Part shown: piece after piece, positions 33,556 to 42,556 of the stretch
Layout: every line of letters starts with the position of its first letter
How positions within the stretch are numbered: the first letter of the stretch is position 1
NCBI GenBank assembly: GCA_937995535.1
Contig: CALKJU010000034.1
Location: forward strand, 1 to 47,686
DNA from: an uncultured Alphaproteobacteria bacterium
Lineage (GTDB): Bacteria; Pseudomonadota; Alphaproteobacteria; Geminicoccales; Geminicoccaceae
Direction of reading: 5' to 3'
Length of the DNA: 47,686 nucleotides
Made by a program: the position numbers and the translations under genes
Notes under the pieces: model-generated
What the model was told of the DNA's origin: nothing
Database searches by the model: none
What the model saw: the letters and a program-made list of their open reading frames with translations, nothing else

Positions 33556-36127
33556 TCACGATCCGGTCGGGGACCACGACGACTCGGCGTGGCGCGCGGC
33601 CGTCGAGGGCGCGGCGGACGTTCGGCTCGGCCAGCGCCGCGGCCTCGGCCTCCGCAGCGGAGCAGCCCACCGGCAGGAGGATTTCGGCGCGGCGCTTGCC
33701 GTTGACGGTCACACCGACGGTGACCTGCGCCGCCGCCAGCCACTCCGGATCCGCCTCGGGCCAGGGCGTCAGCGTGAGCATCCGGTCGTGCCCGAGCCGC
33801 TCCCAGAGCTCCTCGGCCAGATGCGGGACCATCGGCTCGAGCAGACGGACCAGCGTGTCGAGGGCCTCGCGCTGCAAGGCGGGCGGCGCGCTCCGCCGCG
33901 CCTCCAGCGCGTTGGACAGCTCGCGGATCAGAGCCACCGCCTTGTTGAAGTGGAACCGCTCGAGCGTCTGCGTGACCTCGGCGATGGTCCGGTGCACCTG
34001 ACGGCGCAGTTCGGCGTCGGCGGGATCGAGCGCGGCACCGTCCACGGGCGTCCCGGGCGGGGGCAGGCCGGCGCGGCGCTCCTCGACCAGCCGCCACAGC
34101 CGGTTGACGTAGCGCCAGGCACCGTCGATGCCGGCCTCCGTCCATTCGAGGTCGCGCTCGGGCGGGCTGTCCGAGAGCATGAACAGGCGTGCGGTGTCGG
34201 CTCCGTAAGCCTCGATGATCTCCGCCGGGTCGATCGTGTTGTGCTTGGACTTGCTCATCTTCTCGACGCGGCCCGGAATGACCCGGCGACCACCGTCGAG
34301 CGTCACCCAGCCGCGCTCGGGATCGCGCGCGACCGCGCGCGGCTCCAGCCAGTTGCCTGCTTCGTCCTTGAAGGTGAGGTGGTTGATCATGCCCTGGGTG
34401 AACAGGCCGCGGAACGGCTCGTCGATGCTGAGCAGGCCGATGTCGCGCATCGCGCGGGTGAAGAACCGCGAATAGAGCAGGTGCAGGATCGCGTGCTCGA
34501 TGCCGCCGACATACTGGTCGACGGGCAGCCAGTAATCGGCCTCGGCGCGGCGGAACGGCCCCTCGGCGTGGTCCGGCGAGCAGAACCGTGCGAAATACCA
34601 CGAGCTCTCGACGAAGGTGTCGAAGGTGTCGGTCTCGCGCACGGCGCGCCGTCCGTCGGGCAAGACGACATGCTTCCAGGTCGGATGGTGGTCGAGCGGA
34701 TTGCCCGGCCGGCTCAGATCGACGTCCTCCGGCAGTTCGACCGGCAGCATCGCCTCGGGCACCGGCTCGATCGAGCCGTCCTCGAAATGCAGCATCGGGA
34801 TCGGGCAGCCCCAGTAGCGTTGCCGGGACACGCCCCAGTCGCGCAGCCGCCAGGTCGTCTCGCCGCGGCCGAGGCCGCGCCGCTCCAGCTCCTCGACGGC
34901 ACGCCGCTTGCCGGCCTCGACGTCCAGACCGTCGAGGAACTCGGAATTGTAGATCCGCCCATCCTCGACATAGGCCTCGTCGCCGATCGCGAAGCTGGCG
35001 GGATCGGCACCGGGCGGCAGCACCACCGGCAGCACCGGGCGGCCGTGCTTGCGGGCGAAGTCGAGGTCGCGCTGGTCGTGCGCGGGACAGCCGAAGATCG
35101 CCCCCGTGCCGTACTCCATCAGCACGAAGTTGGCGACGTAGACGGGCAGCTCGAGATCGTCGCGGAACGGGTGGCGACAGCGCAGCCCGGTATCGTAGCC
35201 GCGCTTCTCGGCCGTCTCCAGCTCGGCGGCGCTGGTCCCGCCACGCAGGCACTCGGCGACGAACGCGGCCAGCGCCGGGTCGTGCGCAGCCTGTTCGGCG
35301 CTCAACGGATGGTCGGGCGCGATCGCCATGAAGCTCGCGCCGAACAGCGTGTCGGGCCGTGTGGTGAAGACCTCGAGCGCGTCGGCCCGGCCGACGAGGG
35401 GGAAGCGGACCCGCGCGCCCTGCGACTTCCCGATCCAGTTGCGCTGCATCAGCCGGACCTTGTCCGGCCAGCCGTCGAGCCGGTCGAGCGCCTGCAGCAG
35501 ATCCTCGGCGTAGGCGGTGATGCGAAAGAACCACTGCGCCAGCTTGCGGCGCTCGACGGGGGCCCCGGAGCGCCAGCCGCGGCCGTCGATGACCTGCTCG
35601 TTGGCCAGCACCGTCTGGTCGACCGGATCCCAGTTGACCCAGCTCTCCTTCCGGTAGACCAGCCCCTTGCGCCACAGCTCGATGAACATCCGCTGCTCGT
35701 GGCGGTAGTAGGCCGGGTCGCAGGTCGCGATCTCGCGCGACCAGTCGAGCGACAGCCCCATCACCTTGAGCTGCTCGCGCATCTCGGCGATGTTGCGGTA
35801 GGTCCAGGTGCGCGGATGCACTCCGCGCTTCTGCGCGGCACCCTCGGCGGGCAGGCCGAACGCGTCCCAACCCATCGGATGCAGCACATTGTAGCCCTGC
35901 CCGCGCTTCAGCCGGGCGACCACGTCACCCAGCGTGTAGTTGCGGACATGCCCCATGTGGATGCGCCCCGACGGATAGGGGAACATCTCCAGCACGTAGT
36001 ACTTCGGCTGGCCGGGGCGGGCTTCGGCACGGAATACCTCGGCGTCGGCCCAGCGCCGTCGCCACTTGGCTTCGGTCGCACGGAACGGATAGCGCGCGGC
36101 ACCCTCGCTCTGCTCACTCATCGTCAT
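33542..36127 (-). CDS. leuS: Leucyl-tRNA synthetase
   Basis: An 861-residue class Ia synthetase that charges tRNA-Leu. The HIGH motif is HMGH in [17 protein letters not shown]. The CP1 editing domain has the conserved [15 protein letters not shown], the KMSKS loop is present (KMSKSKHNT), and helical anticodon-binding and C-terminal domains follow. Length is normal for bacterial LeuS. ATG 36127 and ATG 36121 are two codons apart and cannot be separated; neither has a strong ribosome site. It lies 54 bases after the DUF3576 gene. Confidence 0.97.
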   Translation of the reverse strand: MTMSEQSEGAARYPFRATEAKWRRRWADAEVFRAEARPGQPKYYVLEMFPYPSGRIHMGHVRNYTLGDVVARLKRGQGYNVLHPMGWDAFGLPAEGAAQKRGVHPRTWTYRNIAEMREQLKVMGLSLDWSREIATCDPAYYRHEQRMFIELWRKGLVYRKESWVNWDPVDQTVLANEQVIDGRGWRSGAPVERRKLAQWFFRITAYAEDLLQALDRLDGWPDKVRLMQRNWIGKSQGARVRFPLVGRADALEVFTTRPDTLFGASFMAIAPDHPLSAEQAAHDPALAAFVAECLRGGTSAAELETAEKRGYDTGLRCRHPFRDDLELPVYVANFVLMEYGTGAIFGCPAHDQRDLDFARKHGRPVLPVVLPPGADPASFAIGDEAYVEDGRIYNSEFLDGLDVEAGKRRAVEELERRGLGRGETTWRLRDWGVSRQRYWGCPIPMLHFEDGSIEPVPEAMLPVELPEDVDLSRPGNPLDHHPTWKHVVLPDGRRAVRETDTFDTFVESSWYFARFCSPDHAEGPFRRAEADYWLPVDQYVGGIEHAILHLLYSRFFTRAMRDIGLLSIDEPFRGLFTQGMINHLTFKDEAGNWLEPRAVARDPERGWVTLDGGRRVIPGRVEKMSKSKHNTIDPAEIIEAYGADTARLFMLSDSPPERDLEWTEAGIDGAWRYVNRLWRLVEERRAGLPPPGTPVDGAALDPADAELRRQVHRTIAEVTQTLERFHFNKAVALIRELSNALEARRSAPPALQREALDTLVRLLEPMVPHLAEELWERLGHDRMLTLTPWPEADPEWLAAAQVTVGVTVNGKRRAEILLPVGCSAAEAEAAALAEPNVRRALDGRAPRRVVVVPDRIVNVVV

Positions 36128-36181
36128 GCCCGGTCGAAGGAACGCTCGCGCCGTACCGGCCGCAAGCCTCGCGCCGCGGGA

Positions 36182-36742
36182 TCAGCCGGACGACTGCACG
36201 GCAGCGACACGCAGCTCGCGCGCCCGGGTCAGGATCCGATCTTCGATCGCCTTGGCGGTCTCCGCATCGACCGTCGCGTCGAGCCAGCCGCCATTGCCCG
36301 CCGCCACCTGGCGGAACACCGACACCTTGAGCGCGTCGGCGCGAAGCATGCGGTCGCTGATCAACACCTGCAGCTTGAGGCGCTCGTCGGGGCTCTCGGC
36401 CGGCTGGTACCAGTCGGTGATGATCAGCCCGCCCCACGGGTCGGCCGAGGCGATCGGCAGGAAGTCGAGGGTCTCCAGCGTGCTCTGCCAGAGGAAGGCG
36501 TTGACGCCGATCCCTCCGCCACCACCGCCGTCACCGCCCACGGCGCTCGGCGGCCGCTTCTCCGTCGAGAAGAGGGTGACGCCGTCGGTCCCCTGGAACG
36601 TGCCGTGGCGCTCCCGCTCCCGCTGGTCCTTGGGGTCGAACACGGTGAACTCGGGCATCGTCCCTTGGCCGCAAGCGACCAGACCCGGGCCAAGGCCCAG
36701 GGCCAGCCCGACAACAGCGACAGAGCGAAGCACCGCGTGCAT
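36182..36742 (-). CDS. DUF3576 family lipoprotein
   Basis: A 186-residue predicted lipoprotein with signal MHAVLRSVAVVGLALGLG and a lipobox ending LVAC (Cys24). The mature part has a Gly-rich loop, then the conserved core of the family: IGVNAFLWQSTLETLDFLP, ADPWGGLIITDWY and DATVDAETAKAIEDRILTRA. Function is unknown. Family members are typically encoded directly before leuS-lptE-holA in alphaproteobacteria, as here, which suggests an envelope role alongside LptE, but this is inference from position. Confidence 0.88.
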   Translation of the reverse strand: MHAVLRSVAVVGLALGLGPGLVACGQGTMPEFTVFDPKDQRERERHGTFQGTDGVTLFSTEKRPPSAVGGDGGGGGGIGVNAFLWQSTLETLDFLPIASADPWGGLIITDWYQPAESPDERLKLQVLISDRMLRADALKVSVFRQVAAGNGGWLDATVDAETAKAIEDRILTRARELRVAAVQSSG

Positions 36743-36827
36743 GACAGGACATCTCGCCGACGGCCGATACCGCCCGGTTATGCGCCATGGGCGCCAGCCC
36801 GTCCAGACCCGGGCCCGGCGCGCGGGG

Positions 36828-37484
36828 CTAGAAGTTCAGGCGGATCCCGAAGCGCCCGACCGCCAGCGTCTCGCGGCTGCGATCATCCGGAGCGCCCATC
36901 GCGAGGTCGGTCTCGAGCGTAAGCCACGATGCCGCGGCGAGATCGGTACTCAGCATGAGCACCTCGAGATCGCCGCCAACACCCCTTCCGTCCGCCTGGC
37001 CATAGGCGAGCCGCGCCGAGACCGGACCATAGCCCAGCGTCGCGGAAAACAGATCGGCCTCGCCGCCGAACAGCGCGGTCCGTGAGTAGGCGCTGCCGAG
37101 CGACCAGTCGGCCCAGCGCAGGGCGCCACCGATCTCCAACGCCCCTTCGCCCGCCATGCCCGGCGAGCCGTCGAGCGCTTCCAACCGCGCCGAGCCCTCC
37201 GGGTCGCGGGCGAGCGTCAACCGCAGCTCGGCGGGCTCGTCGGCCAGCGCCGACTGCTCACCGAAGAGGAACGCGATAGCACTGCGGGGCGTGAACTCCA
37301 GGGCCAAGCCACCGACGTCACGACGCGATTCGAACCGCGCCGGCAGATCGCCTTCCCGGGAGCCCGGGAAGTCGATGGCGAGCTGATCCGTGAGAGGTCC
37401 TCCAAGACGAAGGGTCTCCGCGCCCGCTGCGAAAGGCAGCAGCGCGACAGCCACGCCGGCCAATGCCAGCCTCGCTCCGGTCAC
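36828..37484 (-). CDS. Small predicted outer-membrane barrel protein
   Basis: A 218-residue secreted protein with signal peptide LALAGVAVALLPFAAGA and alternating hydrophobic strands, ending in phenylalanine as outer-membrane barrels do (VGRFGIRLNF). Its last third resembles the C-terminal strands of the neighbouring porins: FSATLGYGPVSARLAYGQ against VGVGAALGPVNLSVTYGQ, and a final strand ending RLNF against RLAF. I place the start at GTG 37484, six bases after GGAG; a GTG four codons upstream lacks a ribosome site. It is probably a shortened, diverged barrel rather than a full porin. No cysteines are seen and no function is assigned. Confidence 0.6.
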   Translation of the reverse strand: MTGARLALAGVAVALLPFAAGAETLRLGGPLTDQLAIDFPGSREGDLPARFESRRDVGGLALEFTPRSAIAFLFGEQSALADEPAELRLTLARDPEGSARLEALDGSPGMAGEGALEIGGALRWADWSLGSAYSRTALFGGEADLFSATLGYGPVSARLAYGQADGRGVGGDLEVLMLSTDLAAASWLTLETDLAMGAPDDRSRETLAVGRFGIRLNF

Positions 37485-37616
37485 CGTCCGCTCCACAGGG
37501 GTCTATGCGCCCCACACACATCGCTTACCTAGCATCGCCCTCCGCCCGGTGCGAGTGCGGCGTTGCAACAAACTGCAACATTGCACGGAGGACGCACTAC
37601 CGTAGGCGGAAACGAA

Positions 37617-37640
37617 GCGGCGGGCCCGAGGGCCCGCCGC
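37617..37640 (-). terminator. Terminator-like hairpin after the downstream porin gene
   Basis: A perfect 10-bp GC stem with a four-base loop (GCGGCGGGCC-CGAG-GGCCCGCCGC, plus-strand reading) lies 28 bases after the stop of the porin at 37668. On the minus strand it is followed by TTCGTTTCC, a weak T tract. Stem, loop size and the following TTCG match the hairpin after the other porin. Confidence 0.6.
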
Positions 37641-37667
37641 CACGCTCCGAACTCGGCTCGGTCGCGA

Positions 37668-38750
37668 TCAGAAGGCGAGGCGCAGCCGGGTCACGGCCTG
37701 AACGCCATCGTCGTCGCCCTTGTTCGGGCCGTTGTCGACGTCGTTGTCGAAGTAGCCGACGTCGCCGGCGAGCACTAGGCCGGGCATCAGCGCGATGTCG
37801 GCCGAGACCACGAGGTTCATCGGCTCGTCGACCGCGTTACCGTTCACCACCAGGTCGTCGCTGTCGAGCACCTGACCGTAGGTCACCGACAGGTTCACTG
37901 GCCCCAGCGCCGCGCCGACGCCGACGTTGAAGAAGTCCTTCTCCTGGCCGGCGAAGTTCTGCGTGAAGATACCGCCGCCCAAGCGGAACCCGAACAGATT
38001 GACGACGGCGCCGCCACCGTAGTTGTAGCAGTCGTCATCAGCCGCATTCTCGATCCGACAGTAGCCGCCGACCACGGACGCGAGAATCCCGACTCCGCCG
38101 ACCTCGCCGTTGTAGACCAGAGCGCCCTCGAAGAAGTCCTGGGGGTCGACGTTCTTCAGCGCCAGCTGGTCGCCGCCCTGGGCGTTGGGAGTGTAGGACG
38201 CGCCCACCGAGAACCCGCCGAAGTTGGGCGTGTAGTAGCGGATCTTGGTGTTGTCGCCGGAGTTGAACGGCTTGACCACACCGGTGGCGATCACGTCGAC
38301 GATCGAGCCGTCGATACCGCCGGTGCCGGCCGCGACGGTGAAGCCGCCCACGGCGCTGTTGTCGACCGCACCGTCCTCGTCGCCGAAGCGGAACTCACCG
38401 AACGTGCCGCGCACGAAGATCCAGGTCTCGTCGGTGTTGTCCGTGCGGTTGGTGTCGGCCTCGAACTCGACCGTCGCACCGTACTCGATGCCCGTCGCGT
38501 CGTGCCGGCCGCGCGCCACCACATGCACCTCGGTGTCGTTCGAGAAGTCGAGGCCGTCGGCGATGTTCTTGTTCAGCCGCGCATTCGACAGATCACCGCC
38601 ATGGGCACGGAAGCCCATGAAGCCGGTCAGCGTCAGGTCGAGCGCCCCGCCGGGCGAGACCGTGGCCGCGCTCACCGGCGAAGGCACCGTGGCGGCCAAG
38701 CCGGCGCCGACCAGCGCCGTCGTGCCGAGAAGAACCTTGAGCCTGTTCAT
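37668..38750 (-). CDS. Outer-membrane porin (general Gram-negative porin type), copy 1
   Basis: A 360-residue trimeric-type porin, probably a 16-stranded barrel for passive diffusion. The signal peptide is MNRLKVLLGTTALVGAGLAA, cleaved near VSA-ATVSPGG. The mature protein shows alternating strands, ATGIEYGATVEFEADTN, FGEFRFGDEDGAVDNSAVGG before the constriction loop, and a C-terminal phenylalanine (VTRLRLAF). A Cys pair (CRIENAADDDC) lies in a loop near residue 230 and may form a disulfide. GGGGAGA precedes ATG 38750. It is nearly identical over long stretches to the porin just upstream. Confidence 0.9.
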   Translation of the reverse strand: MNRLKVLLGTTALVGAGLAATVPSPVSAATVSPGGALDLTLTGFMGFRAHGGDLSNARLNKNIADGLDFSNDTEVHVVARGRHDATGIEYGATVEFEADTNRTDNTDETWIFVRGTFGEFRFGDEDGAVDNSAVGGFTVAAGTGGIDGSIVDVIATGVVKPFNSGDNTKIRYYTPNFGGFSVGASYTPNAQGGDQLALKNVDPQDFFEGALVYNGEVGGVGILASVVGGYCRIENAADDDCYNYGGGAVVNLFGFRLGGGIFTQNFAGQEKDFFNVGVGAALGPVNLSVTYGQVLDSDDLVVNGNAVDEPMNLVVSADIALMPGLVLAGDVGYFDNDVDNGPNKGDDDGVQAVTRLRLAF

Positions 38751-38983
38751 CGTTGTCCGTCTCCCCACACCCAGCGGGCGCGATCCTGCGATGTTGGACT
38801 TCGAGGCCGCCTTGCCGTCGGCCCTCACCGGGATCGCGCGGCCCCTACCGCCTCTCCCGAACACCTCCGCTTATCCGCAGCGCGGCCCCACACCGCAAGC
38901 CGACCACCGAATCGGCGACCGCAAACCGGGTACACTGTGTCGGGTCCGCCACAAGCCTCGGGGACCCTGGCCGCAAATGCGAA

Positions 38984-39007
38984 GCGGCGGGCCGAAGGGC
39001 CCGCCGC
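38984..39007 (-). terminator. Terminator-like hairpin between the two porin genes
   Basis: GCGGCGGGCC-GAAG-GGCCCGCCGC (plus-strand reading), a perfect 10-bp stem with a four-base loop, begins 31 bases after the stop of the porin at 39038. On the minus strand TTCGCATTTG follows. It implies that each porin is an independent transcription unit. Confidence 0.6.
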
Positions 39008-39037
39008 CGCGACGCGAAAAGGCGGGTGGCCGCCGCG

Positions 39038-40111
39038 TCAGAAAGCCAAGCGCAGCCGGGTGACCGCCTGCCAGCCGTCGTCATCGTCCTCGAACGGACC
39101 GTTCTTCACATCGTTGTCGAAGTAGCCGACGTCGCCGGCGAGCACCAGCCCGGGCATCAGCGCGATGTCGGCCGAGAGCACGAGGTTCTTCGGCTCGTCG
39201 ACCTCGTTGCCGTTCACCACCAGGTCGTCGCTGTCGAGCACCCAGCCATAGGTGAGCGACACATTCAGCGGGCCGAAACCGTAGGCCACGCCGAGATTCA
39301 GCGCGTCCTTCTCCTGGCCGGCGAAGTTCTCCTTGAAGTAGCCGGCGCCGATCTGGAAGCCGAAGAGGTTCACGACGCCACCAGCACCCCAGTTCCAGCA
39401 GTCGTCGTCGGCGACCTGCTCGAGCCGGCAGTACCCGCCGACGGCCGAGGCGAGCAGGCCGACACCGGCCACCTCGCCCTCGTAGACCAAAGCGCCCTCG
39501 AAGAAGTCCTGCGGGTCGACATTCTTCAACGCCAGCTGATCGCCGCCCTGGGCGTTCGGGGTGTAGGAGGCCCCCACCGAGAACCCGCCGAAACTGGGCG
39601 TGTAGTAGCGGATCTTGGTGTCGTCGCCGGAGTTGAACGGCGCCACGGCGCTGACGGCGACGGCGTCGACGATCGAGCCGTCGATACCACCGGTGCCGGC
39701 CGCGACCGTCCGACCGCCGACATAGCTGTTGTCGACCGGCCCATCCTCGTCGCCGAAGCGGAACTCACCGAAGCCGCCGCGGATGAAGATCCAGGTCTCG
39801 TCGGTGTTGTTGGTGCTGTTGGTGTCGGCCTCGAACTCGACCGTGGCGCCGTATTCGATGCCGCTGGCGTCGTGCCGGCCGCGCGCCACCACGTGCACCT
39901 CGGTGTCGTTCGAGAAGTCGAGGCCGTTCGCCACGTCGGCATCGAGCCGCGCATTGTCGAGATCGCCGCCATGGGCACGGAAGCCCATGAAGCCGGTCAG
40001 CGTCAGGTCGAGCGCGCCGCCGGGCGACACCGTCGCGGCACGCGCCACGTCGGTCACCGCCAGGGCCCCGATCAGGGCGGTGGACGCGAGCAGGATCTTG
40101 CGTGATGTCAT
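39038..40111 (-). CDS. Outer-membrane porin (general Gram-negative porin type), copy 2
   Basis: A 357-residue paralogue of the neighbouring porin with the same plan: signal MTSRKILLASTALIGALAV, start of the mature barrel at ATVSPGGALDLTLTGFMGF, matching strands, a loop disulfide candidate (CRLEQVADDDC) and C-terminal VTRLRLAF. Differences cluster in surface loops: VGGFTV against VGGRTV, and YNYG against WNWG after the second Cys. GGAGGAGA precedes ATG 40111. The 223-base upstream gap should hold its promoter; I see no confident boxes. Pore specificity is unknown. Confidence 0.9.
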   Translation of the reverse strand: MTSRKILLASTALIGALAVTDVARAATVSPGGALDLTLTGFMGFRAHGGDLDNARLDADVANGLDFSNDTEVHVVARGRHDASGIEYGATVEFEADTNSTNNTDETWIFIRGGFGEFRFGDEDGPVDNSYVGGRTVAAGTGGIDGSIVDAVAVSAVAPFNSGDDTKIRYYTPSFGGFSVGASYTPNAQGGDQLALKNVDPQDFFEGALVYEGEVAGVGLLASAVGGYCRLEQVADDDCWNWGAGGVVNLFGFQIGAGYFKENFAGQEKDALNLGVAYGFGPLNVSLTYGWVLDSDDLVVNGNEVDEPKNLVLSADIALMPGLVLAGDVGYFDNDVKNGPFEDDDDGWQAVTRLRLAF

Positions 40112-40334
40112 GGTCGAACTCTCCTCCGCATCATTCCTACGGACGACGGCGGAACCCTGCCCGCTACTCCGGCCCCCCTCGTCCGGTCCGGCCCGGGTGC
40201 CGGCACCAACACGCAGGACGAGCCGCGTCCGACTTGCCGCCGGTCATATCGGGCCACGCTCCCGGCCAGGGCAACCGACAAGTGTCGCGACGCCACAGGC
40301 ATCGCGGCGTCTGTGACCTCATCGCAACAAGTAC

Positions 40335-41525
40335 CTAAGCGGGGGCGATCAGGGCCATGCGCTCGAGGTCGCGGAGCAGCCGGTCGACCTTGGCTCGCGG
40401 TACCTCGGCGAACGCCTGCGCCACCTCATGGCGCGTGAAGCCCGGCCGCGCCAGCACCCAGGCGATCTCGGTCTTGACCTCAGCCGGCACCTCGACCGCC
40501 TCGCGGCTGCCCTCGCGGACCAGCCCGTAGCGGCCGCCGGCCTCGACCAGTCGCACCCCCTTGGCCCGCACCACCCAGCGCTCCTCGGCCCGCTCGATCA
40601 GCTCGGGCAGGGCGTACTCGGCGCGCGGATAGCGGAACCCGGCGATGAACGCGGCCAGATCCTTGGCGGTCTGCGCGTCGCCGAGGACGGCGGTGATGCG
40701 CTCGGCGAGCTCGTTCAGGCGTCGCGCCAGGGCCGCTGCGTCGCCCTGCGGCAGGTTGTGGCGGGCGACCGGCTCGGCCACCATGCGCTCGAACAGGTAG
40801 CTCACCACGTCGAGGCCGATCGGGTAGGTGACGCCGAAAGCGATGTGCGCGCACGGCCCGTCCTCGGCCAGCGCGTAGTGGTATTGGCCGCGCGGCAGGT
40901 AGAGCAGATCACCGGCCTTAAGGCGGATCTCCTTCCACAGAGCGCCCTTGGCCCGGTCGTGGTGGTCCTGCGGCTGGCTCTTGAACATAAGATGGGCGAT
41001 CGGCGCCTCGGCGCGGCCCTCGAACACGAACCAGCGCTTCTCACCCATGACGTGGACGGCGAACACGTCATGCGTGTCGTAGTGCACGCGAAAACCCTGC
41101 TTCCGCTTCGAGGAGAGATAAAGGTTGGCCTGCACCTTGCCGCCGAGCGCCTGCTCCATGGCACCGGCGAAGGCACGCAAGGCCGGCGTGAGCTGGTCGA
41201 TGTCGTTCGCCACGAGCGTCGCGCCGCGGCGCAGGTAGTCCTGAACCTTCGTGGGGTCGGGCCGGAGCACCTGGCCGCCGTCGCGACCCACCGCCGGGGC
41301 GGCATAGGCCGTGACCGGCACCGGGTCCTTGTCGAGCACGAGGGGCAACGAGGCGGCCGACCAGATCGAGCTCATGCCGAGCAGCTCGTTCAGGACGGGC
41401 CAGCTCATCAGCTCGGCCCATTTGTCGGACGGGCCTTCGAGGTGCAGGGGCCGCCGGCCGAGCACCTCGGCCTTGAACTCGGCCGCACCGATCGGGGCGA
41501 CGATGGCGTCGAAGCTGTCCAGCAT
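40335..41525 (-). CDS. JmjC/cupin-type Fe(II)/2-oxoglutarate oxygenase, ribosomal-oxygenase-like
   Basis: A 396-residue protein of the cupin_4/JmjC group that includes YcfD (RoxA), which hydroxylates an arginine of ribosomal protein L16. The facial triad is visible as His148-Tyr-Asp150 (GFRVHYDTHDVFAVHVMGEK) and His216 (GDLLYLPRGQYHYALA). C-terminal winged-helix-like segments follow (RAEERWVVRAKGVRL and FTRHEVAQAFAEVPRAKVDR). The substrate here is not known and could be a ribosomal protein. ATG 41525 is chosen from the protein pattern; its ribosome site is poor. It is divergent from the YggS gene with only 56 bases between. Confidence 0.85.
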   Translation of the reverse strand: MLDSFDAIVAPIGAAEFKAEVLGRRPLHLEGPSDKWAELMSWPVLNELLGMSSIWSAASLPLVLDKDPVPVTAYAAPAVGRDGGQVLRPDPTKVQDYLRRGATLVANDIDQLTPALRAFAGAMEQALGGKVQANLYLSSKRKQGFRVHYDTHDVFAVHVMGEKRWFVFEGRAEAPIAHLMFKSQPQDHHDRAKGALWKEIRLKAGDLLYLPRGQYHYALAEDGPCAHIAFGVTYPIGLDVVSYLFERMVAEPVARHNLPQGDAAALARRLNELAERITAVLGDAQTAKDLAAFIAGFRYPRAEYALPELIERAEERWVVRAKGVRLVEAGGRYGLVREGSREAVEVPAEVKTEIAWVLARPGFTRHEVAQAFAEVPRAKVDRLLRDLERMALIAPA

Positions 41526-41581
41526 CCTCGTGTTCCGCGCTGGCTTGACAGGCGGCGGGGGGCGCGCAGGGTCGAGATGAC

Positions 41582-42277
41582 ATGGGCGAAGCAGAGGAAC
41601 AAGTCGACGTCGCGGCGAACCTCGCCGAGGTGCGGCGGCGGATCGGCGCCGCGGCGGGTGTGGCTGGCCGCGCAGCGGAGGATGTCGTCCTGGTCGCCGT
41701 GGCCAAGGGGCAGCCGAGCGAGCGGCTCGAAGCGGCGCTCGCCGCCGGGCAGCGCGCGTTCGGCGAGAACTACGTCCAGGAGGCGGCGGCGCGCTGGCCT
41801 GGGCTGCGCGCGCGCTGGCCGGACGTCGTACTGCACCTGGTCGGCGCACTGCAGTCCAACAAGGCGCGCGAGGCGGTGGCGCTGTTCGACGTGATCGAGA
41901 GCGTCGACCGGCCGCGACTGGCCGAGGCGCTGGCGCGAGAGGCGGCGCGCGCCGGGCGCTGCCCACGCCTGCTGCTGCAGGTCAACACCGGCCGCGAGCC
42001 GCAGAAGGCCGGGGTTGCGCCAGAAGGCGTCGCCGAACTGCTGGCGCTGTGCCGCGACCGGTTGCGCCTGCCGGTCATGGGGCTGATGGCGATCCCGCCG
42101 GAGGACCAGGACGTCGGCCCGCACACCCGCCTCCTCGCGGAGCTTGCGGAGCGGCACGGGCTCGCGGTGGTGAGCTGCGGGATGAGCGCCGACTTCGAGC
42201 AGGCGATCCGCCACGGTGCGACCGAGGTGCGGGTCGGCAGTGCGATCTTCGGCGCGCGCCGTCCGCGTGTCACTTGA
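41582..42277 (+). CDS. YggS/PROSC-family PLP homeostasis protein
   Basis: A 231-residue PLP-binding alanine-racemase-fold barrel. Lys42 in VLVAVAKGQP should carry the Schiff base. The family blocks AFGENYVQEAAARWP, LHLVGALQSNKA, LQVNTGREPQKAG, VMGLMAIPP, SCGMSADFEQAI and VRVGSAIFGAR are all present. YggS proteins buffer PLP and influence amino-acid and keto-acid pools rather than racemising alanine. Length is normal. It stands alone, divergent from the cupin oxygenase and convergent with the S4 gene (three-base gap). Confidence 0.93.
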   Translation: MGEAEEQVDVAANLAEVRRRIGAAAGVAGRAAEDVVLVAVAKGQPSERLEAALAAGQRAFGENYVQEAAARWPGLRARWPDVVLHLVGALQSNKAREAVALFDVIESVDRPRLAEALAREAARAGRCPRLLLQVNTGREPQKAGVAPEGVAELLALCRDRLRLPVMGLMAIPPEDQDVGPHTRLLAELAERHGLAVVSCGMSADFEQAIRHGATEVRVGSAIFGARRPRVT

Positions 42278-42280
42278 GGC

Positions 42281-42556
42281 TCAAGCGTCGGTCAGGATCT
42301 CGGCGTAGAGCGCGCGGGCCTCGCTCGCCGGGCCGCGGCGCTGCCCGAGCGCCACGATGCGCACCACCCGGACGACGTCGGGCTGCCGCAGGGTCACGAC
42401 GTCACCCGGCCGCACCAAGTGGTGTGTCTTCTCGATCACATGATCGTTGACCCGCACGCGGCGCTCACCGATCAGCTCGATCGCCAGCGCCCGGCTACGG
42501 ATGAACCGCGCGAAGAACAGCCACTTGTCGATACGCAAGCCGCGCAGCTCGCTCAA
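42281..42556 (-). CDS. S4-domain RNA-binding protein (Hsp15/HslR-like)
   Basis: A 91-residue protein consisting of an S4 RNA-binding domain (LRIDKWLFFARFIRSRALAI, VRVNDHVIEKTHHLVRPGDV) and a short basic tail. The Hsp15/HslR group binds stalled 50S subunits carrying nascent chains. The only plausible start is TTG 42556, whose last two bases form the helicase stop (TTGA overlap), indicating translational coupling; no independent ribosome site is seen. The frame continues upstream but there it overlaps the helicase gene. The pairing of helicase and S4 protein suggests a joint RNA-related role. Confidence 0.85.
   Translation of the reverse strand: MSELRGLRIDKWLFFARFIRSRALAIELIGERRVRVNDHVIEKTHHLVRPGDVVTLRQPDVVRVVRIVALGQRRGPASEARALYAEILTDA

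Noticed and set aside
33404..36922. 1172-residue plus-strand open frame across leuS
   Set aside because: It is a low-complexity Arg/Asp/Ala/Gly shadow of leuS and DUF3576 with no recognisable domain.
40269..40318. Possible hairpin or operator upstream of the second porin (ACGCC/GGCGT and CACAG/CTGTG)
   Set aside because: The two pairings conflict and each has only five base pairs.
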